In this document: positions 1-11,296 of the stretch, in pieces
How positions within the stretch are numbered: position 1 is the stretch's first letter
Layout: every line of letters starts with the position of its first letter
From: Limnephilus marmoratus
Lineage: Eukaryota; Arthropoda; Insecta; Trichoptera; Limnephilidae
DNA length: 64,000 nt
Assembly (NCBI GenBank): GCA_917880885.1
Contig: OU862906.1
Coordinates: 58,942,665-59,006,664, forward strand
Reading direction: 5' to 3'
The notes under the pieces: model-generated
Database searches by the model: none
Seen by the model: only the letters and a program-made list of their open reading frames with translations
Told to the model about the DNA's origin: nothing
Position numbers and translations under genes: made by a program

Positions 1-592
1 ATCCGTTTCCTTATCTCCCATCATCCCATGTATTTGCCAATTTTCTTGACCACACACACAACCCCTCCCCCAGAGATCCATCTATCGCAGCGCCCTCCGG
101 ATGTGGAACAACCTTATATGGGATTATCGCCGTCATTGGGGTGGCGAGGGGATGTTTTACTATTGTGCATTTACCCCCCCGGCAACGCACGCCAACCAAC
201 CTTAGTCCGCTGTGATTTACCCTTACTAAGATATCCCCTATGACGAGATAAACAAAAACAAGAGTTGAACTTCATGACCAGGGGATATGAACGAATTAAG
301 CATGGGTGAACGAATACATGATGAATTAACGAATGCACGAAGCATTAACAAATTAGCAATAAATAACCATTAATGAACCATATTTGAGCGACACATAAAC
401 GAAGTATAATTAGTGAATGAATAAATTACGCAATAATTATTGAATCAATGACAAATAAACAAATTACCAACGATTTAAAAAATGAACGATAGAACTGTGC
501 GATATATTAGTGATGAGAACTTGTGCGATTATATTACCGAATAAATGGTCCATACATATAAATAAATTCTTCTTCTTCTTGTGCCCTGTCCG
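1..592. other. Non-genic stretch with degenerate AATGAACGAATTA-like repeats
   Basis: No supportable gene. From about 288 to 520 the sequence is full of loosely repeated motifs such as 'tgaacgaatta', 'gaatgaac' and 'attaacgaat'. It directly abuts the 3' side of the minus-strand LINE fragment that follows, so it may be the decayed short-repeat tail of that LINE. That link is inference. A short CA run lies at 50-62. Confidence 0.4.
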
Positions 593-972
593 TTCAACGA
601 AAGTTGACTATCATGTTGGCTATGCGGACTTTGTTTACTGCGGCCCGGAACAGCTCCACGGTAGACTGGCCAAACCACTGTCTCAGGTTTTTCAGCCATG
701 AGGTTCTCCTTCTTCCAGGGCCCCGTCTTCCGGCAATCTTTCCCTGCATTATGAAATGAAGGATCTCATACTTCTCTGGATGTCTCATCACATGTCCAAG
801 ATATTGAAGTTTTCGGATTTTTATAGTTTTAATTACTTCCTTTTCTTTATTCATCCGAACCATAACATCTTCATTTGCAACCCTGCCCATCCAGCTTATT
901 TTGAGTATTCTTCTGTAGATCCACATCTCGAATGCCTCAAGTCGCCTAATTAGTTCTTCAGTAAGCGTCCAT

Positions 973-1893
973 AATTAGCGTAGGGAGTGTGGCGAACCCA
1001 TCGCTCAGGGAGTGGAAAACACAAACCTGCAATAGCCATCCCAAGCCAAGGTGTGAGCTACCGTGCTCAGGCTGAATGTCCTGGGGAACAGCGTCACGAA
1101 CGGTGCCTCCGAGAAACAAGGTCGCATCTCGGAGTATTTAGACCTCTCTCCAGCACTCAGGGCTCTGCTGGAGTGGACCTTCTATTTCCCTGGCAACTCG
1201 TGGGACAAAAAAAAAATTGGACCATTCGAAAACTAGGGGCCTTTTGGGAACCTAGGAATGCTGAGGCCACCTCTGTGGATTTCCTTCCTGGGGCCGTAAG
1301 AGGAACCAAAAGGAGAAACCGCGGAGAGGTGAGCTGAGGTCACCTCCATGAACTCTTTCCTTGTGGGGCCTTCGAGGAACCAAGGGGAAGGGCACCCTTC
1401 CAGCGCGGGGCCTCTGTGGAACCAAGGAGGAGTTAAGTGGAGAGATAATGTCCTCTTCCCATGTGGGGCCTTCGAGGAACCATGTAGGAGTGAAGAGGAG
1501 AAATGAGGCCATCTTGGTGAACTCTTCCTCTGTGGGGCCTTAGAGGAACCAAGGAGGAGATATGAAGTTCTCTTCCCTCCAAGGGGAGGTGGACTCTCCG
1601 TTGTGGAGCCTTCGGGGAATTAAGGAGTGGAGAGGAGAGATGAGCCCTCTTCCGTCGTGGGGCCTTCAGAGAACCAAGGAGGAGTGAAGAGGGGAAATGA
1701 GACCTGGGAAGACACATTGTCGGACCAGAAGATATAGCTTCATTTCGAATGACAATCCTGGTGAACTTTATAAAAGGGACTGGGTTACTGTCAAAGGAAT
1801 GAGGTAAAATGGGAGATAGTACAATGGGTCTATGGCCTAAGTGCTCTCGGGAACTATATATATGTAAACCGTCTCCGATTATTTAAAAAAAAA
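973..1893 (+). mobile_element. 921-bp non-autonomous retroposon with 10-bp target duplication, inserted into the LINE
   Basis: The insert is bounded by a perfect direct repeat AAGCGTCCAT (963-972 and 1894-1903) and ends in an A-run, the signature of target-primed reverse transcription. It carries no credible protein. Its middle is a GC-rich minisatellite and its 3' part contains 'atgggtctatggcctaagtg' before the A tail. This suggests a LINE-derived non-autonomous element (5'UTR plus 3'UTR without ORFs), or a 5'-truncated LINE of an unrecognised family. Boundaries are well supported; family assignment is not. Confidence 0.82.
1285..1705 (+). repeat. GC-rich minisatellite of about 60-bp units
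   Basis: Inside the 921-bp retroposon, six or seven imperfect units recur around the core 'tggggccttcgaggaacca' followed by 'aggaggagtgaagagg'-type purine sequence. The units explain the proline/arginine-rich antisense frames here (around 1252-1717), which are not genes. Such arrays occur in the 5'UTRs of some LINEs. Confidence 0.75.
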
Positions 1894-2204
1894 AAGCGTC
1901 CATGCTTCCATTCCATAAAATAATATCGAAAACACGTAGCATCTGATCATTCGCATTCGTAATCCAAGGTTGAGATCATGACTGCAGAACATTTTATTCA
2001 TGCGGATAAAGGTTGCACGAGCTTGCTCAATGCGGCATTTGATTTCAACTGAAGGATCCCATCTATCATTTTCGTTGCAGCCCAAGTATACAATACTCTG
2101 TACCTTCTCTAGTTTTGTTCCAGCAATATAAAGATTTTCATCCAATGCGTTATTTTTGCTTATGAGCATGTATAATATATAAATAAATTAAAAATATAAA
2201 TTAT

Positions 2205-2690
2205 AGTTTTAAACACTTACCAGACCAGTACTCACATACGCAGCTGAGACTTGGGTACTAACTAAAGGGAATCAGCGATCACTGGATGTTTTTGAAAGGA
2301 AAATTTTGAGGCGTATCTTCGGACCAGTTTCAGAAAATGGATTTTGGCGAAGTCATTATAACAATGAGCTATATACTCTGTTTAAGGATCTTAACGTCAC
2401 AAAATTTATAAAACTGGGAAGACTTCGGTGGCTGGGTCATATAGAGAGAATGATCGAGCATCAAGCACCAAATTCCCTGCTGAACTCAAGACCGACAGGG
2501 CGAAGGAGCCTGGGAAGACCAAGTTTATGATGGAGCGACAACGTCCTCAAAGATATATCCACCTTGGAGATTGTAAACTGTAGAGAGCTGCCACAAAATC
2601 GTGATGAGTGGAGGAAGACTCTTGAGGAGGCCAAGACCACCAGCGGTTATAGAGCCAAATGTGATGATGACATATTAATAATCAAATAAA
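2205..2690 (+). pseudogene. LINE ORF2 C-terminal fragment (second family)
   Basis: Plus-strand translation gives 'TYAAETWVLTKGNQRSLDVF', 'ERKILRRIFGPV', 'LRWLGHIERM' and then a C-terminal segment ending '...SGYRAK'. This is the usual order after the RT domain in endonuclease/RT LINEs. A TGA at about 2528 ('GRPSL' then stop) breaks the frame, which continues beyond it. The 3' end runs through 'gatgatgacat' repeats. A related shorter copy lies on the minus strand at 18128-18288. No RT catalytic core is present, so this is a 5'-truncated dead copy. Confidence 0.8.
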
Positions 2691-2892
2691 ATTGAGTGAT
2701 GAACGATTGAAAAATGACGAATGGACAATGTATTTTCGGTTGTCTGATAAGTTCAATTTGAGAGGCGGATACGGGTTTAGATTAACCATAACCATATTAA
2801 CATGACTAACCATAACCATATCATTAACCGTATTAACTTGATTTATTTTTAGGGTAAAACACGTGTTACGCTGCCTCCTTCTTTATCCAACG

Positions 2893-3187
2893 TTTTTTTT
2901 TACATTTCCCTGAGGGCCGATGTCATCTTTGGGGATGCATTGTGGAGGGTTATTTTAAGAAAAGAAGGAGAGGAGAGTTCTGGGAAGGAAAAGGGTTTAA
3001 GGGGTGGGTAGGAATCTGGGGTTCAGTGTGTCTTGGTCATCCGCCTCCAAGACCTAGACAAATCTCACCCCATGAACCCGGGCAAAATCACCAAACGTAG
3101 CGAACCATTTGGGGTGACCTATGGCAGAGGTGTTGGTTATCCAGTAAAGGTTCCCGGGGCGGCGGTACCCATTCCCGCCTCCCAAAT
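2893..3187 (-). mobile_element. SINE-A copy (polyA-tailed, antisense to the plus strand)
   Basis: Member of the most frequent dispersed repeat in this window. On the plus strand it begins with a T-run (2893 on), passes 'ggccgatgtcatctttgggg' and 'ggagaggagagttctgggaa', and ends 'ggcggtacccattcccgcct'. Because the T-run is at the left, the element is read on the minus strand and ends in polyA. This is the short subfamily, lacking the internal segment of about 110 bp seen at 49051-49513 and 61513-61940. Confidence 0.85.
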
Positions 3188-3230
3188 CGCATAGCATGCA
3201 TTGTTAATGGATATATGTAATCTAATTACA

Positions 3231-3310
3231 CAGCTGCCCTGATGATGGACACTATCCGAAAAAATGACTAAAGAAAGAGTAAAGAGTAATAATACCCCAA
3301 AAATAAATCT
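3231..3310 (+). repeat. Fragment resembling a Penelope-like element terminal region (degenerate)
   Basis: Contains 'ctgatgatggacactatcc' then 'gaaaaaatgactaaag' and 'ccccaaaaataaat'. The same order occurs, better preserved, at 50126-50215. The CTGATGA...GAAA pair resembles a hammerhead-type core as found in Penelope-like elements. The class assignment is inference from the motif; the similarity between the two copies is seen directly. Confidence 0.4.
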
Positions 3311-3728
3311 CGATACGAAATATGTTATACTCGTATCCAAAAATACTATTTAAAATATGTGATATTTTAGTTTTCTTTTCGAAAACAATATTTTAGATAA
3401 ATTGTTAACACACACGAAATGTATACGCAATTAGTACAGTTATAATTATGCAACAGCTTTTGAAATTAGTAAAAAATTACTATCATGTTGGATTTGAGTA
3501 GCTTTCAATCTACCACTATTTTATTTTATGTCAGACACTAGTGACCAGGCAAATATTATCACTTTGGAGGAATTGAAGTCGTAAATGTAAACCGACCTTT
3601 CAAATCTGGTATAAAAACATAATTTCAAAAACCATTTTGTGCCACGCTATGAATGGCGGTACTATATGAGCATCTTTCACTAAAAAGGCGTTTTTTGTGC
3701 AAGTTCGGTTTTTGTATTTATAAGAACT

Positions 3729-3893
3729 TAGGCCAGGCGCGCACTAACCAACTGGCTGAAATGGCCAAATAGAAATCATCATGTATCTACTGGCTCCCGC
3801 AGCCAGTGATCTTTGGCTGCCTAGTGGAAGACCACGATGGCTTGGGCGCGCGGCCTAGCTGCCTAGCGCGTGCTCAGCCTATGAACCTATATG
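3729..3893. mobile_element. Small palindromic MITE-like element
   Basis: The left edge 'aggccaggcgcgcact' and the reverse complement of the right edge ('aggctgagcacgcgct') are similar, and the sequence between is a GC-rich run of nested palindromes (e.g. 'ggcgcgcgg..ctagctgcctag'). Terminal sequences rich in GCGC are reminiscent of hAT-type MITEs. I could not identify a target duplication. Confidence 0.4.
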
Positions 3894-4234
3894 TTTTTTG
3901 TTATGTATTTCAAACCTTTTTTTACTTGTATACAGATAAATAAATTCCAAAAGCTACATACGAAATGTAGACTAATAACTAAAAGCATAACAGATCATCA
4001 CATACTCGTAAGTGTGTTATTATAAAATAAAGAGGTTGGGTGTCAAAATGTCACAATAAGAAAGAAAGACAGAATAATGATGGAGAGATTATCAAATCAA
4101 ATATTAAGGTGCTTTAACACGGTTAGATTATTCTATTTATTAACATAAACAGATGCTAAATAAAATGATCTTTTAACTTTAAGGAGGACTAGACTATAAA
4201 ACTGATTGAACAATTAATAATGGACGGGTAGTAC

Positions 4235-4342
4235 CAAGGCAAGGAGTGTGTGCCAAGACCGAGTTGTTTGGCGGTCCGTCCTCTCTGCCTACCCCCGCGG
4301 GGAAACGGCGTGATAGTTAGTTAGTTAGTTAGTTAGTACCAT
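4235..4342 (+). mobile_element. 3' end of (TTAG)n-tailed RTE-like LINE, severely 5' truncated
   Basis: The sequence 'gtgccaagaccgagttgttt' ... 'ccgcggggaaacggcgtga' then five TTAG repeats is the same as the 3' end of the LINE at 52556-55580 (reverse strand there). The stop codon is followed almost at once by the TTAG tail, so the 3'UTR is nearly absent. Confidence 0.8.
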
Positions 4343-4424
4343 ATATTTTGTTGATCCAGTGAGTTGACGCTCCAAGTTGCCATCGGAGATAGACATACAG
4401 CTCCCTCCTGCTGATGCAGAAACG

Positions 4425-4482
4425 GCGGGCTGGAGTAGCTAACAGTAGTAGTAGCTAACAGCTAGAGTAGCTAACAGCCCCG
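4425..4482 (+). repeat. Short minisatellite (GTAGCTAACAG)
   Basis: Three imperfect copies of 'gtagctaacag' separated by short 'tagtagta' or 'ctagag' spacers. No coding meaning seen. Confidence 0.6.
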
Positions 4483-4489
4483 TGGTTCG

Positions 4490-7474
4490 TCCAGTCTCAA
4501 GGTGGATGTGAGCCAGCCAACTTCAATTCAACGTCATCCGATCTCGCGCCCCTCCTCTGCAAGCTCCGCTAGCTCCAGGTGTAGTCAGAAGGTCTTGTGT
4601 GATGTCTGCGTCTGCAGAGGTGGATTTCCAAATCCATGGTAAATAATAGACTTCCATGGTAGTCCCACGCCAATCCATAATGAAAGTCTTCAGCACTTGA
4701 TGCTACTGATACTGATAAGAATGAAGGCTCAAGGTCAATCCTGTCTTAGTGAATCCCTCTGCTCAGATGGTCAGCCTAATCAACTGAGTAGATAAAAATA
4801 GCAATGTTGCCAATACGATAAGCTTAAAATTATATTGTTCATACCTAAAGGTATCAACTCACTCAGAACTATATCATTTTTAACTTGTTACATTACATGT
4901 AACAAGTGGATGACGGTTGTTGTTATTCCGACCGTTAATTTTTGTATAGGAGGCTCCTAGCATTCTGTATGTGTTACCACTGTATGTGTCACAACAAATA
5001 TAAACTTTCCAAAAAATGTAGGAGGCGATTAATTCTGTTCTGCCAAAGTTTTGTTTCCCTTCGTTTTATTTTTAAATTTTAATATGTTTCTAGGATTAAT
5101 CCAGCACATAGAAGATAAAAGGGAGATGTTTTCTGTTTTACTATCGATCTACGGATGCTGATGTTTCGACATACGTAACAGGGGGAGAAATAATGACGTA
5201 AAGCAATGGGGTACCGTCCGCATAAGACGGGGCTAAACGAGCCAGTGTTTTACGACCCTGTCGCGCGGAGCATGCAAATCTATCCTATCCCGACCCCACC
5301 AATAGTCCCATCAGCCAAGCGCCCACCAAGTCGAAAATTATCTAAACCAACAAATAGCAATATTTTAAAACTAGTTTTTAATCGAAGAATCTTTTTAGGA
5401 ATTGCCTTCTTTCGCAATCCACAGATTGAGTGTCTCAAATTTCTAACGTGATAAAATTGTGCATATTACACCAACAATAAACTTTCATCGCCATAAAAAA
5501 TATTCTCGTCAAAGAAATCATTATGATGTTCCTTATTTATTTTTTATTTTTTTTTTTATTTATTTATTTATTTATTTATACATGCATATATATTACAAAT
5601 TATTAAATTTCAATTTTTTGTTTCTTTCACCATTTACATTCTTACTACAATATTTTTAAATAGATACCTCATCAATTGTGTTTCATGCCTCCTTGTATTT
5701 ATAAAAGTTCCCTAATGCCAGAAGTGTCTGTTTTCGATAGAATTATTATTATTAAAAATATGAATTATTTTCTGAGTATTTTTCAGTGCTCGATATTTTT
5801 ATTGTCTTTGCAAAATTGGGGTGCCGAGTTCAATATACGAAATTCTCTACAAAATAATTCGCTTATAAAATGTGCTGATGTTTCTGTTGGATGCTTTATC
5901 TGCCCACTTTATATGGAATGACCAGAGCCTATACTAATGTAGGAAGACATCTCCCGGAGGTAAGTTCACGTTTCATTTTAAGTTTTTATTATAACCTTTG
6001 AGGTAAAATCGTCTTTCGTGTTTTTCAGGGTAGAACGCCCAACTTGCCGTGCGTGTTTACACTCCCCAACACTTTCAATGATGATGGATCTAATAAAGAG
6101 GATATAGAAAAATTATAAATATTACGCGTATATTATATATATTATGTGTGCGTTTTTCCTTTTTTCGTTCCCAATATTTTTATTTAGAAAAAAAGTTGAT
6201 CCATTTTTTAAAGTTTTTATGATTGTATTCTCAATTTTAATTAACATTTGAAAAATTATACGTTTATTTATACAATTAAAATTTAAAAGCTTATTTCATC
6301 ACTTTTCAACGACAGTTTTTACTTTCGGATACATTCAGAAATATTTTATTTTATTGCAAAGCGAAAACTTTCTGACCTTCTGAAAGAACACTCTCAAGGC
6401 CTGAGCGGATAATACAAAATAATTAAAAAATCTTCACAAATTGATATTACTTTCCAAACAACAAAAATTGTTGTCATGATTAGTTTCTTAGAGCAGGCAC
6501 TGCCTAGTTAGAAACTAATGTTGACTGGGCCATACAGTATCCGGACTTATATTTGCCAATTATCCGCGATGTAAATTGTACTTTTCTTTTAATTATGATT
6601 ATGCACAAATCCAATTGAATATTGATACATACATTATTTGGCGTAATACGGTAACTGCTTAATTTTCTACAACAAAGATAGAATTAATTATATATATGTC
6701 TAGTATGTATTGTTCGTACATTAAACTTCTGACTTTGTTTATTATTTTTCTGGGCGGATAAAATTCCCAGAAAAAGCGCGATGCTTGTGATCGTAATACA
6801 AATAAAATTGTTTTCCTCTAGCTTCATAATTGAGGGGTTCTTAAAGATCAAACAACGACCATTATTATTTCTTGTTTAGTTATCGATTTCTGAGCCCCTT
6901 TATATTATAGCGCATTGTAAGGATTCACTCCATGTTTTCGATATTTTCACCCTCAAATTCGAGCTCAGTTATCAGAGTACCTATAAAAGGGGGAAGACCG
7001 CCATAAAAAATGAATCATCAATTATTTACTTGAACTTGAGGGATTTCCTGTGGAGGTACTTCAATATTTACACCTGATTGATTTTAATTGCGGCCGCCTA
7101 GAGCAGTGGTCGACAAGCTCATTAGTCAAAAGAGCCCTACCGCGGGACCTAACGGACGTTGAATTCTTGAGGATCGCCCTCACGGATGTTACTAACGTAA
7201 AAGACATCGAGGGAACTATATCAATCTGCAAGCTAAGTCACCGAAGAAGGAGAGGACGTTCTGGGAAGGAGATAGGTATGAACGGTGGATTTACGAGTAT
7301 GAATCCATCCTCCAATCTGGGGTGCAAGTCGTCGGGTTGAGAGTGATTTCCCATAAATAATATCTTATCGCAAATATTAGAATTTTTACTTTTGCGTCTG
7401 AAAGACAATGTATAAGTATATATAAAAATAATAATAATTTAAAATTGACTACATATACATATTAAGTAAATGGC
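4490..7474. other. Non-genic DNA
   Basis: No gene I can support. Short frames (for example 5206-5451, 7050-7340) have no recognisable domain. A TATA-like 'cctataaaaggggg' at about 6980 is unsupported by a downstream gene. A segment near 7236-7325 faintly resembles SINE-A ('gaaggagaggacgttctggg'). NotI-, SalI- and EcoRI-like sites near 7088-7165 are mentioned in the findings. Confidence 0.4.
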
Positions 7475-7478
7475 TTAA

Positions 7479-7934
7479 GGCGATCCACTAGTTCACTACT
7501 GTGCCGTGGACAGTAGTTCTTCGGTGGACGCCATAGGGGTCACTTTGAATAACCGAATTCGTCGACTAGCGGCCGTATTGTAAAATATCAACGCGAAAAT
7601 GCATATTTTATTTTATTTTGGGAAGATTGGGTGTAAATATCAACTTTTTTTGCGATTATTATAAAATAAACTGAATTTGCCACATTAAACAATAAAACCA
7701 TATCCGAAAAGGGGTTTATAAATAGGAGAGTTTGGACTTGAAAGTACGTTTTTTAGACCTTATACTTTATTTTTTATAGGCTTATTAAAAAACTTATAAA
7801 AAAATGACCGATATTTTTAAGGGCCAAGGTATGTTCTACACGCAGTATTTAATTGAAGCATCTACAATACTTCTAAGCGATCAAATTTTCAAAACAAAAA
7901 CATATGATTTTGCATTATTTACTATGACTTCATC
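7479..7934 (+). mobile_element. TTAA-flanked MITE, copy A (456 bp)
   Basis: Both ends abut TTAA (7475-7478 and 7935-7938). The same element lies in inverted orientation at 41510-41984, where its ends are again next to TTAA but the outer flanks differ. TTAA target duplication is the hallmark of piggyBac-type transposition. The first 60 bp hold a perfect small hairpin, 'ctactgt' / 'acagtag'. The terminal inverted repeats are weak, so the superfamily is inferred from TTAA only. A 44-codon frame, 7804-7938 (starts MTDIFKGQGMF), is conserved in both copies. Its stop codon lies in the flanking TTAA, so it is probably fortuitous. Confidence 0.75.
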
Positions 7935-7938
7935 TTAA

Positions 7939-9384
7939 GCGTCATGCGCTGAATGGTGTTTAAACCATTGATTTCCTGCTGCATAGCTTGTTAGACGTTC
8001 TGCCTTTCCACCTCAATATAATAAATATACTTTTGCCTACAAACGAAAAAGAGTTAAAATAAGGTGTACTATACATTCGGACAACGATTATTAACGGGGT
8101 AGCTAAAAGTATACTCCCTCAAACTGAGCACTTGTAAGATATGTGAGCAAATTATTTTTGCAGTGTGTCCCTATTATGTAGATACATAACGATGACTTGT
8201 TACAGAATTTAAAATATATTTCATTGAAAAGACTTTTCCCCGACATCGCTTCTTCCGCAGAAATACTGTTCCATTGTTAAAAAATGACATATTAACATGT
8301 ACCAGACAGGGTGAGACACACAAATACTGTAAATATAGGCTGGTGGCCCAATCCACGGAGGCCAAGATGTCGCTCCTTTCACGACGTGTGAAGGGAGAAC
8401 GTAGTGCCGCTATAGAGCTGGTCCGATTTGCTGCTTCCTTTGACGTAGCCAGGTCTGGTCCAGAGAGAGGTAGTGAAGTCCATGAATGCACCCGATGACG
8501 GCGTACGGCCGGAAAGTTTTCCCTTTGAGAAGCTCTCTGTGCGTTTGCTCGCTCTGCCCCCACTCCGACGTTTTACTTCTTTTTCAAACATACGTACAAC
8601 ATAATTATAATACAGTTTTACAAAGTTGCCGTGGTCACGCCATGCCATAAATGCTGACATGGTCACAGCAGATGGTCACATGATCAGCAAATCCGTTACA
8701 AGCTATTTTGCTTGCTCAAAGCGCTCTATAGATTGCTTATTTGTCAATAAAAAAAATATTATTCTGCGATCATTAATAATAACGTATTTTTTAATCTTTA
8801 TTTGCAACTGAATTCTGAATATACTCGTATGCTAGATGATGACTCCAATTTCTCGCACTACCCCTTTATTTCAAATTGTTAATATAGTTTTTCGTTGCTT
8901 TACATAGTTTTGAAAATTCAGTCTAGTTCCTCTAATATTCTTTTTTTCTAACAAGGAGCTGGTTCTGGTGTGTGAGGGATGAAGAATACGATTTCCTTAA
9001 AAATGAATTGGTGTTTATTTGGAAATAAGGATTCCCGAGGATTCAGATTCATCACAGGGCACTTCCTGTGATGCCGCGATCCTTGGACGTGACCGATGCA
9101 ACTCAGCTGTTGCTTCTTCTAGAACCGGTGGAAAGAAATCGCAATTGAGATTGTAATGAGATTGCATAACGATAATATAAATTTATTGTTATCGGGCATG
9201 ATATGATACATATTTCATCAATCGTATTTTCATGATTCCACTGATTTTTTAAACGGTGAATGACAAAAATAACAGCTCCAATCGAATAGAGAAAATATGT
9301 TACAGAATATTATTTGTTATTATTAAATATATATTATAAAATTTTCTGCTACACTTATTATATTTATACCGCACAAGAATGCCA
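7939..9384. other. Non-genic DNA with a GC-richer block at 8340-8570
   Basis: The block contains open frames on both strands (8174-8563 minus, 8274-8498 plus) with low-complexity basic peptides and no domain I recognise. It may be a transposon scrap or exon-like unique DNA. Nothing else stands out. Confidence 0.35.
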
Positions 9385-9775
9385 ACTGCACCTTTTTGGA
9401 GTCAGTGAGAATATGGCATTGCTCCCATTGCGCAACTGTTCCCAACCGAGACTATGACTCCCCAATTGGGGTATGTTGGGAGGCTGAAGGAAGTGGTGAG
9501 GGGAAGGACATGGGGGAATACGAAGGTGTTTAAGTAATAAGTTGGCTTTTTTAATAACCTAATCGGCTTAATCCATTTCAAGCAACGTTTCATGTCTGAA
9601 TGGTGGTCTCACACCAAGGCGATACTGAGGTATCTTCCTATTTGGAAAGGGCCGTAAATATACATTATAATTAGTAGTGAAATTATACAACTCAATCGAA
9701 TGAAATTTATTTGTGCACGCTGGGATTTTAACCCGCGGCCCTCGGATTGCAAGTCGAGAGTCGAAGACACAATAA
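9385..9775 (-). mobile_element. SINE-B copy 1 (tRNA-derived)
   Basis: Shares with 46244-46656 the landmarks 'cccaattggggtatgttg', 'catttcaagcaacgtttca', 'gaatggtggtct', 'gcgatact' and 'gccgtaaatata'-type sequence in the same order. The right edge, read on the minus strand, is tRNA-like, with 'cttgcaatccgag' and a degraded B box 'gcgggttaaaatccc'. The sense strand is therefore minus. Confidence 0.75.
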
Positions 9776-9799
9776 AAGATGTACGTTTACGGGGTGTGG

Positions 9800-11296
9800 T
9801 ATAAGCTCTCGGTTGTGGCATGTTAACGTTAATTATCTTATCATGAGAAAATATATTATTTTTAAATAGGTAGGTACATAGAATAATTTCATATTATTTA
9901 TCCTATATTCTTTAATCTGCGTTTTTTTTAATTTTATTTTATATACTGTTTTCGTTAATCGTCTATGTATTCTATATATAATATGATTTTTTGCGGAAAC
10001 TTCGCTGGTTCAGGCAACTGTGTAATATGTTTAATTACTTTAATGAGATATGTATAACTGTTTGTTTCCCAAACAAACTAAAATACAAATAATGTAATGT
10101 AGAAATTATATTAAAAACATTAAGAACCTTAAATTTGTATGGTATAATAAATATTTTCTGTCGATGTAAAATCGTCTTTACAATTTAAATGTTATCAATG
10201 AAAGAGCGGAAGAGCAATCTTGGAGGTTTATTTGCTCAGAGTTTTTGCTTAAGTTTGAATTAAAAGACGATTGCAACAAGTAGAAGTTAAGCAACTGTTG
10301 GCTCGGTGAAGATAATTGGTACATCCTAAGCCCACGTGTCACGAAGTTCACCCCTGTCCCGGGCAGAGGCGGTTCCTTTTTTGTTTGTGTGCTATTTACA
10401 CTGGGGCGCATTATTCACACAGCGGCAGTGGCAGTGGGGTGCGACACTAATCCCTCGCGAGCGAGTACGCCCTTAACAGATAAGATAAACACTGATTTAT
10501 GCCCGACCATCTTCCCGCCAAAAACTATTCGCTGCATCTGTTTCCGGCGGCGGCCGGATGTGACGCTGGAAGTAAAATATGGCGTCGATTTAAACATTTC
10601 CCTCTTCGATCGAAGCCTGTTATTACCGTCCTTCGGGGGCGTTTTATTTGCCTTTTCGATTGTTGTTTATATTCCAACACTTCGGAATAGACACGCTCCG
10701 AAGATTTAGGTTAAATTTAACTTTTCAGTCATTTATTTTCATGTGCTCTGTTGTAGTCCATGAGGGTGGCGGGATATTTGAATTGTCGAAGTGGGGCGTG
10801 TCGTAAGTATTGTTTCCCGTAAAGCTGAGAAAACATGTTTTTAGAGCGTTGAAGAATTGCGAGATTTCGGATTGGAAACTTTATTTTAGTCGGATTAACG
10901 TCAGAATTCCGGTCTCTTAATAAAATCACGAAACGTTTAATTTCTACGCCAAGAAAATGTTTACCAAAGAAATTTTCTTAGAGCTACGTAAAAATGAAAG
11001 TATGGCAGCAATGAAACATCTAGAAATAACTGTATCCTTTAACTATTTTGAAATGTTATAAGCTTTCCGTTTGTTATTTAAGCCAACAAATATTATGATA
11101 AATAAGTTTTACTAAAGTAATTCCCTCACACCAAAAATAATAAAACACGGAATAATAATAATGTACATTCCGAATTTTAAACTGATGATGTTAGGAGTAA
11201 TTTTAGTTTTACCCAAAAAAATTAACTACATATTTGTTTGGTTAAAATAATCGTCTACTCAATTATTTAAATGCCTTTTTCAGAACTTGAAATATA
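9800..11296. other. Non-genic DNA with a CpG-richer block at 10320-10710
   Basis: The block 10320-10710 has visibly more GC and CpG than its neighbours and supports overlapping open frames on both strands (10389-10709 plus, 10415-10597 minus). Neither product shows a recognised domain. It could be a promoter or first-exon region of an unseen gene, but that is speculation. Confidence 0.3.

Larger units (their letters stand above)
594..2172 (-). pseudogene. LINE (RTE-like endonuclease/reverse transcriptase) C-terminal fragment, split by an insertion
   Basis: Two minus-strand pieces (about 2172-1894 and 972-594) encode the C-terminal part of a non-LTR retrotransposon ORF2. The first reads 'VQSIVYLGCNENDRWDPS', then 'MRMIRCYVFSILFYGMEAWTL'-type sequence typical of the segment after the RT palm. 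The second contains 'YLGHVMRHPEKYE' followed by an arginine/glycine-rich 'GRRGPGRRR' segment and a terminal helix, as in the C-termini of insect endonuclease-reverse transcriptases. Removing the insert at 973-1893 and one target duplication puts the two pieces in a single frame, so the split is due to that insertion. The EN domain and RT catalytic motifs are missing (5' truncation near 2172). The family level is confident; the exact clade is not. Confidence 0.82.

Noticed and set aside
1252..1717. Proline/arginine-rich frames on both strands
   Set aside because: Translation of the GC-rich minisatellite.
7479..7530. Hairpin followed by CTAGT, suggesting a Helitron 3' end for the TTAA MITE
   Set aside because: The similarity between the two copies extends 12 bp beyond CTAG to a TTAA, and both ends are TTAA-flanked, which fits piggyBac-type insertion better.
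8174..8666. Overlapping frames on both strands, up to 129 codons
   Set aside because: No domain, no conserved motif and frames on both strands; likely chance in a GC-richer patch.
10389..10709. Open frame in a CpG-richer block
   Set aside because: No recognisable product, antisense frame equally long; noted only as non-genic DNA.
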